Shown: positions 23,622 to 33,790 of the stretch, in pieces
How positions within the stretch are numbered: position 1 is the first letter of the stretch
Layout of the letters: each line of letters opens with the position of its first letter
DNA from: Arthrinium phaeospermum
Taxonomy: Eukaryota > Ascomycota > Sordariomycetes > Amphisphaeriales > Apiosporaceae
NCBI GenBank assembly: GCA_006503535.1
Contig: QYRS01000005.1
Span: 2,356,001 to 2,420,000, forward strand
Length of the DNA stretch: 64,000 bases
Direction of reading: 5' to 3'
Notes under the pieces: model-generated
The model's input: only the letters and a program-made list of their open reading frames with translations
Databases searched by the model: none
Told to the model about the DNA's origin: nothing
Program-made: the position numbers and the translations under genes

Positions 23622-24432
23622 ATTTTTTTCTTCTTCTCTTCTTTCGCCTCGCACTTTTGTTATCACGCAACTGCCCAGATATCGTACTATCTCACCCAGT
23701 TCCCGTTTATATGCTTCGTGAGAATCTTGGCTGCTTTGCTGAGACGGTCTAAAGTGCGGCAAGCATCAATTGCTTAAGATACAACAGGAATCCAAGGGAA
23801 GTGCGAGTAGCTTCAACGATGGTGCTCTCGATGCCCAACCCTTTTCTAGTCTCTAATCTTCGCCCAAAAGTGCGGCATGCGTTGAACGGCCTCGACCTTG
23901 GGTGTTGCCCCCTCGAGCTTTCAGACGATTTTTGAGTTGCGAACACGGACCTCGAACTTGTTCGGTAAATGGATTTCACACCCTATCATGACGCTCATAC
24001 GAAACAAAACACCAACCTTCCTTTGCCAAGCTCAAGTCACGAACCCGGATCTCTACCGAAAGAAAGACTCTGGAACTCTCAACGTCCCCTGTCGATTTAC
24101 ATCTTAGTGGGTGTGATCAGATCTTCAGCCTCGTCAGACACGCCAACTATTTTGTTTTCACTATTCACAATGACCCCGTACTATTTGTTGAAGTCGAAAC
24201 CCTGCCCAAATCTAAACAGAGAGTCAACGAAATACGCCAGTGGAGAACACAGCTCTTATCTCTAATTTGGCTGAAATACCAGTCTGGGAGTGACGATGGA
24301 AACGCCAAATGCCGTAACTCCCCTCGCTTCACGTCTCCATATTGACCCTTGATTTGCTTCTGATCCAATACTTCGCCTCTATTGCGATGGCGATTATTAT
24401 TGCTTGAGTGTTGTTTACATACAGTCCGTACT
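23622..24432. other. Intergenic, promoter of the mannosyltransferase
   Basis: No gene is supported. It holds the poly-T tract after the tRNA-like gene and the 5' region of the next gene. Confidence 0.45.
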
Positions 24433-26025
24433 ATGAGTATCATCGGTCTTCTAAAAGATTCCCCGAGGTCGGCATTGGGCGTTGCAGCGCTCTTGTCTAC
24501 TTTCATTTTCCTCAGCGTCGGCCGTCTGTCCGCCGATACACAGCAGAATACAGTCGTACAGTTTCCGACACCATGGAGACCTGGCGGCGGCGACCTGTCG
24601 AGTTTGACCAATACGAGTGAGCCGCCACATCGTTACAAGTCGGCCGACGCATTCCTGCCGCTAATCCGAGGTGTGTCTGGTATTCAAAACCTTACCATCC
24701 AATCGGCGGCAGCGAACTGCAACTGGACGGATGATGAGCTCCTCCAGTATCCGTACGGCCGCCTTGAGGACTACATAGTCAGCCCGCCGACTGGCCATGA
24801 GGTTGAGTTGATGCGGTCGAGGTGGCAGGCGTTCGTGAAAGAAAGCCTCCTGCCCTACCGTATCACCAACAGTGCCCCTTTCTGGGGACGTGGTATCGTG
24901 GTTGTCGGGGGCCACCCCCAGAGCTTGAAGCGCGTCAGGGTCCTCGTCCGCTCTCTGCAAAACCTCGGCAGTACATTGCCTGTCGAGCTGCACCATTGGG
25001 CCGGCGAGATGAATGCGACAACCAAGCTGGGCCTGATCGAAGAGCTCGGCGCGAACTTCACCATCAACGACCTGTCCGGGCCCCACAACCTCTACTTCAG
25101 CCGAGTGCAGTACAACGACATGTCGCGGATCAACTACCAGCTCAAGACCGCGGCCCTCCTGAACTCGCGGTTCGCCGAGCCGCTGCTCCTGGACTCGGAC
25201 AACGTGCCCGCCCCCGCCGCCGACCCGGCCGCGCTCTGGGACTCGGCGACCTACCGCGAGTACGGCACCGTCTTCTGGCCCGACATCCAGCGGGCCCACC
25301 GCGAGAACCCCGTCTACGCCGCGACCAACACGCCCTGCCGCCGCGACGAGTACGAGCTCGAGAGCGGCCAGCTCCTCGTCGACAAGCGCCGCTTCTGGTA
25401 CCACCTGCAGCTGGCCGATTGGTTCCTCGCGCAGCCTTTTTCGTTTGGGCGCTACCTCCTCGGCGACAAGGACACGTTCCGCTTCGCCTGGGGCGCCCTC
25501 CGGACGCAGTACGGCCGGCCCCGGAAATGGGTCGCGCTGGTCGGCACCATGCTGCCCCGCCCGCGCTCGGAGACGGACCGCACGCCCGTCGAGCGGTTCT
25601 GCGGCCACAGCTTCGCCCAGCACCACCCGGACACGGGCGCGGTGGCCTTTGTGCACGGCGGCGCGCTCAAGAGCTACGGCGGGCCGCTGCTGCAGCGGCT
25701 GCGGATCACGGACAAGGGTAGGGTCGAGAACTTGGTCTACAAGTACTATAAGCGGTCCGGCGTCGACGAGGACTGGGGCCGGGTCGAGCACGCGGTGCGC
25801 GTGGCCTGGCTCAACGCCTCGTACATGTACGAGGTCCTGCCGGGCCCGGACCCGGAGCCCCTGGGCGCGAACCGGACGGAGATGCCGGTCTACTGCGTCG
25901 ACTTTGAGAACCAGCCCGCCCGGGACGTCGAGGAGATCCTGCCGGGGTTCGCGGCGGCGTTTGAGAGGGCGGGCGGGCTTTGGATGGTGGGGGATCAGTA
26001 CCGGGCTGGCGTCAGCGGGGCGTAG
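24433..26025 (+). CDS. Golgi alpha-1,2/1,3-mannosyltransferase of the MNN2/MNN1 type (GT71)
   Basis: Role: adds mannose branches to glycoproteins in the Golgi lumen using GDP-mannose (family knowledge). Seen: 530 residues, single exon, starting at the ATG at 24433; the frame is open 17 codons further upstream but without an ATG. It is a type II membrane protein with one hydrophobic segment at about 13-31 (SALGVAALLSTFIFLSVGRL). The lumenal domain includes GIVVVGGHPQSLKRVRVLVR, PVELHHWAGEM, the metal-binding DxD in PLLLDSDNVPA (254-256), YGTVFWPDIQRAH, ESGQLLVDKRRFW, LGDKDTFRFAW and a late HHPDTGAVAFVHGG. Several N-x-S/T sites are present. The sequence is complete and well conserved for the family; the exact linkage specificity cannot be read from sequence. 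Confidence 0.88.
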   Translation: MSIIGLLKDSPRSALGVAALLSTFIFLSVGRLSADTQQNTVVQFPTPWRPGGGDLSSLTNTSEPPHRYKSADAFLPLIRGVSGIQNLTIQSAAANCNWTDDELLQYPYGRLEDYIVSPPTGHEVELMRSRWQAFVKESLLPYRITNSAPFWGRGIVVVGGHPQSLKRVRVLVRSLQNLGSTLPVELHHWAGEMNATTKLGLIEELGANFTINDLSGPHNLYFSRVQYNDMSRINYQLKTAALLNSRFAEPLLLDSDNVPAPAADPAALWDSATYREYGTVFWPDIQRAHRENPVYAATNTPCRRDEYELESGQLLVDKRRFWYHLQLADWFLAQPFSFGRYLLGDKDTFRFAWGALRTQYGRPRKWVALVGTMLPRPRSETDRTPVERFCGHSFAQHHPDTGAVAFVHGGALKSYGGPLLQRLRITDKGRVENLVYKYYKRSGVDEDWGRVEHAVRVAWLNASYMYEVLPGPDPEPLGANRTEMPVYCVDFENQPARDVEEILPGFAAAFERAGGLWMVGDQYRAGVSGA

Positions 26026-26249
26026 GCTGCGGCGTAGGGGGAAAGGTGGTTATCGGTTATCTACAAGTATGTGTATTGCTCACCTTTCATATGGTATGGG
26101 TTTTGGATAGAGCCTATTGGTTTCTCCAGCGATCCACGCGCGATGGTCTGGTTTTAAGTTAACTGTACAGATATGTTGAAGGAAGGGTTCGTTACCATGC
26201 TGAACTTGAGTGGTATTAGCTGCGGCACCATTTCATCAAGCTTGTGTAT
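26026..26249. other. 3' flank of the mannosyltransferase gene
   Basis: No gene is seen. The sequence lies between the stop codon and the left end of the inverted-repeat element. Confidence 0.4.
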
Positions 26250-26733
26250 TCAGATTTATTAGGACTACTTGGAGTAACGTTCACCTAACAGCAATAGTTA
26301 CGGTGTTGCGTGCTAGTTCGGCTGATGAGATATCACAGAGATAGATTGCGCATGTTGAGGGAAGATCACGACTAATATCATGGGCAAGTCGGTGAGTAAA
26401 TTGAGACGTCCTGATCCTCCTTTCCAAATTTCTTCCCTCCACTTAGCCTCAGCCTCCCGGTGCAATGAACCAACCGTCCTATATAAATGTTTCAAAGGTA
26501 ATTTGAAAGTAATAGCAAAACTTACTCCAGCGCTGGACAATACCCTCCACTCCGTTGAGCCAGGGGCTCGCACTGCTTGCTCTTGTTGCATTTGGTTGCT
26601 CGAGATTTCTGTCTGTTTACTAGAAGAAGGACTTAGAACCCTCGGTAAACACCGCATCACTGGCATGTAAAATGGCACCGTTTCGTATGAATCAGGTCTA
26701 TTTCATCGCATTTCGCATCTGTCTAAAAGCATG
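26250..26733 (+). repeat. Left terminal inverted repeat (interrupted)
   Basis: Pairs with 30216-30447 on the opposite strand. It is split at about 26427 by an insertion of about 260 bp. The outer boundary is uncertain by about 10 bases because similarity fades in a T-rich stretch. Confidence 0.75.
26427..26686. other. Secondary insertion in the left TIR
   Basis: In the right arm CCTCCTTTC is followed directly by GTATGAATCAG (read on the reverse strand). In the left arm about 260 bases separate the same two pieces, and TTTC occurs on both sides, consistent with a 4-bp target duplication. The insert has no obvious terminal inverted repeats and contains TATATAAATG near 26480. It could be a small non-autonomous element or a sequence lost from the right arm. 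Confidence 0.5.
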
Positions 26734-26781
26734 AAAGGAAGATAAGGTTAAGAGCCTAGCCAAGGTCTGGCTGCAAGAGGG

Positions 26782-29700
26782 ATGGTATTGCCTATCCATG
26801 TTCCGGGCAGAGACGGTTATCGTGGTGTCACTGAAAGCATCTTTCTTTATGATAGCATGGGCGACGACTCTGACGGATCTCCTCTCACCAAGATGACGCC
26901 TCCCAGGGAGTACCCTGAGATAACTGGCGCCGAACCCAACAACGGCAAGAACAAGCGTCTTGATATCGTCCCTGGCTCCCCGAAGACAGTCTCCCCTGTC
27001 GAGCAAGAAGCCGTGCTGCCCATCTACAAGATCCATCTGCTTCCGCCTGTTCTCTCTCGTGGGGTGTAGGAGAGGTGAAGGAGAGGTGACTACACCGTGT
27101 CTAAAACGTGAGATATGACCCAGCACCTCCCACGGCCCGGACCTAAGGTTGCGTTGCCGTTTATTTGGTGGGGTTTATTTCTCCGAACAATCGAATACAG
27201 ACCTCGCCGAGTACTTGTTCTCCATCAAAAAGCTCGATACGGCTGCACCGCTCTCTGTCCATCAGTATTTTATTATCAACATCCTGCCTAATCCAAATTT
27301 CTTGAAACAACCCAAGGTCGTCTAGGTTCTCGATCTCCCTCTTGGGCCTATCCTTCATAGTAGCGCCCAATGAAGCAACACAGCCCTCTCAGAGGTTCGG
27401 CATGTGGCATCTACTCCTAGAGACGTCCATGGTATGTTATTGCATCTCATCTCCGCGGTACTTCGCTCTGTACTGCAAGTCATACTGGGGAGCTGACCTC
27501 ATGATCTGCTTGCGGTCCACCAGTAACTTGGCTCCGAGATCTACCTAAACGATGGAGGCAACAACAAGCAGCTTGAAGGGCCGCGCCTGGGCACAAAACA
27601 GGGCCTCGCATACACCTCACACGAGCGAAACCAGTGGATGCTGATCCCCTACATTCACACATGCATCCCTGGAGTCCTTCAAGCCTTCAAAACGCACGTG
27701 TGTGACCACACAAAAGGCATCGTCAAGGAAGATATCGCCGACGAGACCAAGGAGTCGCGCAAGGTACGGGCCAAAAACGGTGGTCCATGGGGAATCCGCG
27801 AGCAGCTACTCTCTCATGCCGAGGAGGGTAAAGGGCCAAGCCCCAAATTACCCCAGTTCCGCCTGGATCAACAACTGCCATACGCCCGCGTACCAGCACT
27901 CAAGAATCTGGACAAATGCCCCCCTGCGTTTGATCGCATCGTCACACGGTTATACACACATGCCATATGATTTCTCCACGAGGGCGCAGTGCCGCTTGTA
28001 CTTGCACTAGTATTGCATGTACTCCGCGCACCCAACCAAATATCGCGAGACCTTCGAGGATGAACCAGTGGAAGTCCCGGAACCAGACGTCACCACGTTC
28101 CTGGCATACATCCCACTGGTCTTGCGCAGCGCTGCCGACGACCATTTGGCGTTCTTCCCAAACCTTTTCCGGGCAGTGTACGCGCGTGCTCATCTGTCCG
28201 GCGAAATGAACCATCCCGACTATGAAGAAGCCACACCTTCTCCTCCCATTTCCCATGCTTCCATCATGCAGGCCTGGGCCAAGGGCGATTGGGCCACGCC
28301 CACAAGCGAGCTTCTGCCACAGGATCTGCCAGGTTGGGACGCTCCTTCCTTCGAAGCTGCAAAATTGAACGCACATCCCCGGTTCATAGCCCACGGAAAA
28401 ACGCACATGAACAACGTGCAGGCGCTCCTTTGGATGTAGTAGCCGTTTCTCAGGCTCCTCCTCCAGGATCGAGCCCTAACCCTCCGTTACCCGTCGTCAC
28501 CATGGCAGGCCAAGACCCTGCTATCGAAAGTTGATAGGGCAGAAATTTGAACGAACCCTCGCCGGCGCAAGGCCATGCGATTCGAATCATGTTTCCGAAA
28601 CTGTGGCCAGCCTGGGCACATTGGACGAAATCTACCCCTCACGCGCGAGATTTGACCATGCCCCACGGAAAGACATCATCTTTGAGCTCGTGCCCGTGTC
28701 CCTCAAGCGGCCCTTCGATATCGTGGAGGAGTCATACGACGCTCCTGTGGAGATCCACGCATTGAAGCGGCAATTCGAAGCCAGGGGCGGCCGCAAGCTC
28801 CTCGTGCCCGAACACGCGCATGGGAAGTACCTATTTGATAATACTCGTGCTGTATCGCCTGGCGGGGCGTGCCAGCACGTGGCCTTGCCTTCTACCAATC
28901 CAAAGAAACGTCGCGCTCCCTCTGGATCCAGTAGTGGTTCTAGCGCACGCAGCCAGTCGACAGACTCTTTTGGCATCTCATCAGGCCTCACCCACAAGCT
29001 AGTGGTTGAGGTGGCACGCCGAGCACAGGGGATCTTCGACGACCTGATCGCACGTACACAAGGTCTAATCAAGGGTTCGGATGTTTTCTATACCATCCAA
29101 GACTACAAGGACGGCTCTCAAGTGGTCATGCCTTCGCTCAAGGGAGACTTTTCCCTCCATCCTGAGACAATGGAGGGCTACGTGGCGAAGACGAACCATG
29201 CTGAAGTTGTTCGTTAGGCGCGTGAGCACGACATGATCGATGGCTCATGCGAGGAAGATCTCACTTCCAAGGGCTTGATTGCCGAAACGGACGAGCGCTC
29301 AATCAGACGTCTGGCGCGCGAGCAAGGCATGATGGACGCTTCAGTCGCTGAAGATCTTCGCACATACGGCCTCGTTTCGACTGGCAACAAGCCAGAGATT
29401 GAACGTCTGGCGCGCGAGCATGGTATGATCGAAACGGATACATATTCTCTTCGGAGAATAGCCGCTAGCCGCTGTTTCAACTTTCCACTATCTACCGCAC
29501 GCAGAAAGAATTCGTCGCCATACGTGGCCAAGGCATGCGCGAACGCACTCAAACCACGCCCCATTGCTTTGGACGAGTTCCTCACGAAAGCAGACGCGCT
29601 GCGCGACACATAAACGATCCTCAGAAGCTGTTCCCGCTGTGGCTCGTGTGCGTGGAGGAGATGATAGAGCTGGTCACTCTTTTCAGCAACTTTATCTGCA

Positions 29701-30182
29701 CGAAGCCAGCTGAGCGAGACACCGCAAACTTCATACGTGCCGTAGAAGCGCGCTTCCCTATTGATGCGTTGTCCAAATGGCCAGATGACGGCTTCCGGGA
29801 CTCGGTCGATTCGTGCGTAAATGGGAAACCCAAGCATCTGGAACTAGCTACCAAGGAGCTCTCAGACCAGGTCCAAGGCCTGGCCACATTCTGCGTCGCA
29901 TTCAATGCACTATATCATGTGTGCGCGTTGCGGGAGGCAGCCAATCCCAAAGACCCTCAAGTTGCCTTGCGTTTGCTGAAGACGTGGGCGCCGATCGACG
30001 AGGACAAAATCGATCAACACGCACGCGCATTCACGTTTATGTATGGGAGCTTCTCATCTGACCTCCTCAACGATTTAGGTCAGCTATTTTGGGGATACCC
30101 GGTGGACGATATCACGAGAGGATTGGTCCGGGCCTTCATGACTTCGCTCATGCGCAGGACTGGCCTGGTTACGGAGGAATAA
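26782..30182 (+). pseudogene. Unassigned decayed cargo gene inside the TIR element
   Basis: Seen: successive plus-strand frames at 26782-27069, 27548-27970, 28017-28439, 28531-29217, 29218-29613 and 29535-30182 (stop TAA). The 28531 frame is interrupted by one TAG at 29215-29217, after which the same frame continues to 29613. Near 29600 the reading shifts to another frame that continues without a gap (NDPQKLFPLWLVCVEEMIEL). Near 28425 a shift would join NNVQA to PLDVVAVSQAPPPGSSP. Residues 29218-29475 encode about three degenerate repeats of roughly 32 residues, each with an [AR]-x-AREHDMI-like start. A Ser-rich, basic linker KKRRAPSGSSSGSSARSQS lies at 28905-28965. The final 215-residue part is helical in composition with no known motif. 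I do not recognise the family. Codon quality suggests it was coding until recently. Confidence 0.5.
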
Positions 30183-30215
30183 GTGGTTGAGACGGCAACA
30201 ATACAGTGCTACCGC

Positions 30216-30447
30216 ATACATTTAGACAGATGCGAAATGCGATGAAATAGATCTGATTCATACGAAAGGAGGATCAGGACATCTCAATTTGGTTACCAAC
30301 TTGCCCATGATATTACTCGTGGTCTTCGTTAAACATGTGCTGCTATCTACTATCTCTGTGATATCTCGTCAACCAAACTGTCACGAAACATTATAAGTAT
30401 TGCTATCAGGCTAAGGTTACTCCTGCAGGTAGTCTGACAAAAACACT
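30216..30447 (-). repeat. Right terminal inverted repeat
   Basis: Reverse-complement partner of the left arm, uninterrupted. Inner end at about 30216, 34 bases after the cargo stop codon; outer end in the T-rich TTTTTGTCAGACTA (reverse strand). Confidence 0.75.
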
Positions 30448-30788
30448 AACCCCGACTCCCCAGAAGAGGAAAGGGGCCACCCTGATCGAAGATACTTTGG
30501 GCACCATCCCCGGCAATCGTCTTGTAATGGTCTAAATATAACTGTTGAGGTGAAAGAATATGCTCGGCAAGGTCATCCATTCCTCTTGCAACTTGACCTT
30601 GACCTTGACCATGCTTCCAGCCGCTCTCACTCGGTCCCGGAGACGTTGTGCAAGTGAAAGGACAGGCGTGATGATATTACCACCTCGGTGACCACCGCTT
30701 TCCTCAATGCAGTTCTTGGCTTATGAAATCTATCTATATTATCTGTAATAGTAGACAATTTCCTAACAACAGCATCATCAAGATCGAA
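30448..30788. other. Spacer between the element and tRNA-Gly
   Basis: No gene is seen. A TTGACCTTGACCTTGACC triplet of 6-mers occurs at about 30594-30611. Confidence 0.45.
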
Positions 30789-30859
30789 GCACTAGTGGTT
30801 TAGTGGTAAAATCCATCGTTGCCATCGATGGGCCCCGCGTTCGATTCGCGGCTAGTGCA
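30789..30859 (+). tRNA. tRNA-Gly (anticodon GCC)
   Basis: A complete 71-nt cloverleaf: acceptor GCACTAG pairs with CTAGTGC, D arm TGGTTTAGTGGTAAAA, anticodon stem CATCG/CGATG with loop TTGCCAT (anticodon GCC), T arm CCGCG TTCGATT CGCGG, discriminator A. No intron. All stems are perfect. Confidence 0.95.
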
Positions 30860-32209
30860 ATACCTGATAATTCCATATTCTTTTTATTGCATAAGTTTAT
30901 GCAACTTAAATATCGTGAGATCTTGCCCTGGAGTTTTCCCATCCAAGGAATCTTTTTTGTGGCTGTAGCAGCTGTCACTTCTGGGCCAATCAGCCCACCT
31001 CAAGACGGGCTTGTTGTGGGGTCTGTCTGTGTTGCACCCTCTTCCATCTCCCCCTTTCCCCTTTCCTCCCTTCAATATTCAGACCAGTTCCTCTGTATCT
31101 CAATGTATGGCCCTCAGGATATATTATGCAATTTCTTTGCTCCTTTCAACACACATATGAAGGAAGTTGTCCGCCATCAAGAAGCTTTGGCCCTTTGGAC
31201 GGCTCATGTGAGCTCGTTGCGTAGACTTCTTCTGATCAACTGTAGACGCAGTTCTCAAGAGATGTACACTAGGTATACTTTACAAGATGCTACAGAGTAA
31301 GCTGCTTTGTCAAGTTGCCTCGCTCGGTGTTGGCGGAGGTAACTAGCTCTTCGTCATAAATTCTATTCGCACTTGTGATTGAGCGTCGACGTTATGATGA
31401 AGCACCATATCCAGTATATATAGGGAGCAGAGACTGATCTATATAGCAGCCTCATGCGTAACGGAGCGCCTGCTGAGATATCATGGGTATGGTGTGACCG
31501 AAAAGGCATATACACAAGCTTACGACCTTCTACAGTCTTGTACTGTTTAAGAAAAAGCCTTGAATGCAGTATTCTGCCTACCTGTCTTTTGTCACAGACT
31601 CTTTCAGACTTATGGCGCACTTCCCGCCGCTATCAACACCATAAAATCATGAGACATAGTGTCCACACTCCTGACCTACACGTACAAGCCGAAGAAACAA
31701 CAAGAACCAATACCCACTCGATGTACATGTCTTTATATCCCGGCAGTTGCATACGTGGTGTAGGAAGTGAAGACGTGAAGTCCAGACTTTGCTCGGCTGC
31801 GATTCGCATCGGTAGGGAATAATAAGTAAATAGATATAAGGATGAAGAGCTGTCAAAACGCTCATCGCCCAGGTTTGTTGTTTTGGCAATCCTTCCCGGC
31901 TGGACACTCATTTCACAAGAAAGAAGACTCAAGATAGGGGTTTGATACATGTCAGTATCCAATAAAATGCATTACAGCGCTCAGCCGGTCCCGCACCATC
32001 ATTATCCCCTGATGACGTTGAGTCCATCCGTTCTGCTTTCAGAAGCCCTCTCGTCTAGAATACGCGAGTTGATCTAATCTACGTAAAAAGCTGGCATGAT
32101 ACCACCATCACCACCCCCCAAAACGCCCGTGAATCATATGCGTGTATATATGTATATGGATATCCTCATCAATTCTCTTTCTTCTTCATTTCTTATTTTT
32201 TGTTATAAC
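30860..32209. other. Intergenic, no gene seen
   Basis: Frames at 30803-31300 and 31454-31822 lack motifs; the first overlaps the tRNA. The right end is the 3' region of the CBS gene. Confidence 0.45.
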
Positions 32210-33790
32210 CTATGCCTTCTGCTTCACCATCCAGGTAAGCAGATCCACCTTGGTGACGACGGCCAGCGGCTTGCTCAGGACCTTCTCGGCCCTGTTGGCG
32301 CTGGCGGGCTCCGTCACGACGGCGGCGCTGTTCCACTCGAAGAACTTGCTGAGCTCCGTCAGGGGCGTCTCCATGGTGATCTCGACAAACTTGCGGCGCT
32401 TGCCGCCCTTGCCCTCGCGGAGGTCCGTCACGACCTCGTCCATGCGGCCAAAGTCGAACATGACGTCCTTGACGGGGGTCTGGCCCGTGGCGCGGCCGCG
32501 CGAGATGTAGCTGAGCAGGTTGCCCAGGGTGACGAGGCCGACCAGCTTGCCGCCGGGGCCCGCCAGCACGGGCAGCTGGTCGAAGCCCTTCTCGCGCATG
32601 GTCTCGATGGCTTCAGAGCAGAGGCTGGTCGAGATGACCGAGGTCACGGGCTTGAGGCGCAGGGCGCTGACGGTGGCGCCGGCGTAGGGGTCCTTCTGGT
32701 CGGTGACACTCTCCTTGGCCACGGTCTCCTTGGCGGCCTTGTCGGCCTCGGGGAGCAGGTCGTTGGCGGACAGCCAGTCGTCGTCGGCGAACTTGCTGAG
32801 GTAACTCCGAATGCTATCGGGCAGGACCACGACAACGACGTCGTCCTTGGTCAGCTTCATGTCCTTGGCGGCCTGGATCATGGCCGACATGGCACTGCCG
32901 GAGCTGCCTCCAACCAGGAGACCCTCCTCGGCAATGAGCCGGCGGGCCAACTTGAAACTCTCCACGTCCTCGGTCTTGTACCACTTGTCGACGGCCTCGC
33001 GCACCAGGACTTCGGGAAGGAAGTCGTAGCCGATACCCTCGACCTTGTAGGGCTGATCCCGGTGCTCTTCGTTCAGGCTCTCGGGCAGGGCCAGGATGCT
33101 GCCCTGAGGGTCGGCCGCCACGATCTTGACGTCCTTGTTGTGCTTCTTCAGGCCCTTGGAGAGACCGGTGATGGTGCCTCCCGTGCCGGCGCCGGCGACC
33201 AAGCAGGTGACGCGGCCGCCCGTCTGCTTCCAGATCTCCTCGGCGGTGCCGTGCTCGTGGGCGAGCGGGTTGTCCTGGTTCGAGTACTGGTCGAGGATGT
33301 GGGCGTTGGGCAGCTCCTTGACGAGGCGGCGGGCGACGCCGATGTGGCTCTCGGGGGCGTCCCAGGCGGCCTGGGTCGGGGTGCGGATGATGGTGGCGCC
33401 GAGGGCGCGCAGGACGCTGACCTTCTCGGCGCTCATCTTCTCGGGCAGGGTGATGATGGTCTTGTAGCCCTTGATGGCGCCGACCAGGGCCAGGCCGATG
33501 CCCGTGTTGCCGCTGGTGGGCTCGATGAGGGTGTCGCCGGGCTTGATGCGGCCGGAGCGCTCGGCCTCCTCAATCATGCGCAGGGCGATGCGGTCCTTGA
33601 CGGAGCCGCCGGCATTGAAGAGCTCGACCTTGGCGTAGACCTCGCACTCGAGGCCGAGCGACTGGGGGATCTTGTTGAGACGGACGAGCGGCGTGTTGCC
33701 AATGAGTTCGGTGGCCGAGAGAGCGGTGGCGGGAGGAGGGGGGCGATGGGGGAGCGAGGTTGCGCCGTTGGCGCCGTTGGTGGTGGCCAT
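32210..33790 (-). CDS. CYS4: Cystathionine beta-synthase
   Basis: Role: PLP enzyme that condenses serine and homocysteine to cystathionine, the first step of reverse transsulfuration, in the cytosol. Seen: 526 residues, single exon. The fold-II core has the PLP lysine K65 in GGSVKDR, the substrate loop PTSGNTG (92-97), and the phosphate loop GAGTGGT (200-206). VEGIGYDFLPEVL and GGSSGSAMSA follow in order. Two CBS domains occupy about residues 375-526, ending DLLTWMVKQKA. There is no N-terminal haem-binding region, as expected for fungal enzymes. Complete, with no damage. A long plus-strand frame across it is only a codon-bias shadow. Confidence 0.96.
   Translation of the reverse strand: MATTNGANGATSLPHRPPPPATALSATELIGNTPLVRLNKIPQSLGLECEVYAKVELFNAGGSVKDRIALRMIEEAERSGRIKPGDTLIEPTSGNTGIGLALVGAIKGYKTIITLPEKMSAEKVSVLRALGATIIRTPTQAAWDAPESHIGVARRLVKELPNAHILDQYSNQDNPLAHEHGTAEEIWKQTGGRVTCLVAGAGTGGTITGLSKGLKKHNKDVKIVAADPQGSILALPESLNEEHRDQPYKVEGIGYDFLPEVLVREAVDKWYKTEDVESFKLARRLIAEEGLLVGGSSGSAMSAMIQAAKDMKLTKDDVVVVVLPDSIRSYLSKFADDDWLSANDLLPEADKAAKETVAKESVTDQKDPYAGATVSALRLKPVTSVISTSLCSEAIETMREKGFDQLPVLAGPGGKLVGLVTLGNLLSYISRGRATGQTPVKDVMFDFGRMDEVVTDLREGKGGKRRKFVEITMETPLTELSKFFEWNSAAVVTEPASANRAEKVLSKPLAVVTKVDLLTWMVKQKA

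Larger units (their letters stand above)
26250..30447. mobile_element. TIR-bounded element of about 4.2 kb with unassigned cargo
   Basis: Seen: the sequence at about 26250-26733 (minus an internal insertion) matches the reverse complement of 30216-30447. Examples are GAGATATCACAGAGATAG, AATATCATGGGCAAGT, GTCCTGATCCTCCTTTC and TATTTCATCGCATTTCGCATC in both arms, and GGAGTAAC near the outer ends. Many differences between the arms are C/T or G/A transitions. The interior holds plus-strand open frames between 26782 and 30182 that look like one decayed gene. No DDE transposase, recombinase or reverse transcriptase motif was recognised, and the flanking target duplication is not clear. Inference: a DNA transposon or another TIR-mobilised unit damaged by mutation. 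A gene-flanking inverted duplication without mobility is the alternative. Confidence 0.6.

Noticed and set aside
24661..25791. Minus-strand frame opposite the mannosyltransferase
   Set aside because: No motifs; it is a shadow of a recognised gene.
26380..26670. Plus-strand frame spanning the insertion in the left TIR
   Set aside because: It begins in repeat sequence and ends inside the insertion, so it is a chance fusion.
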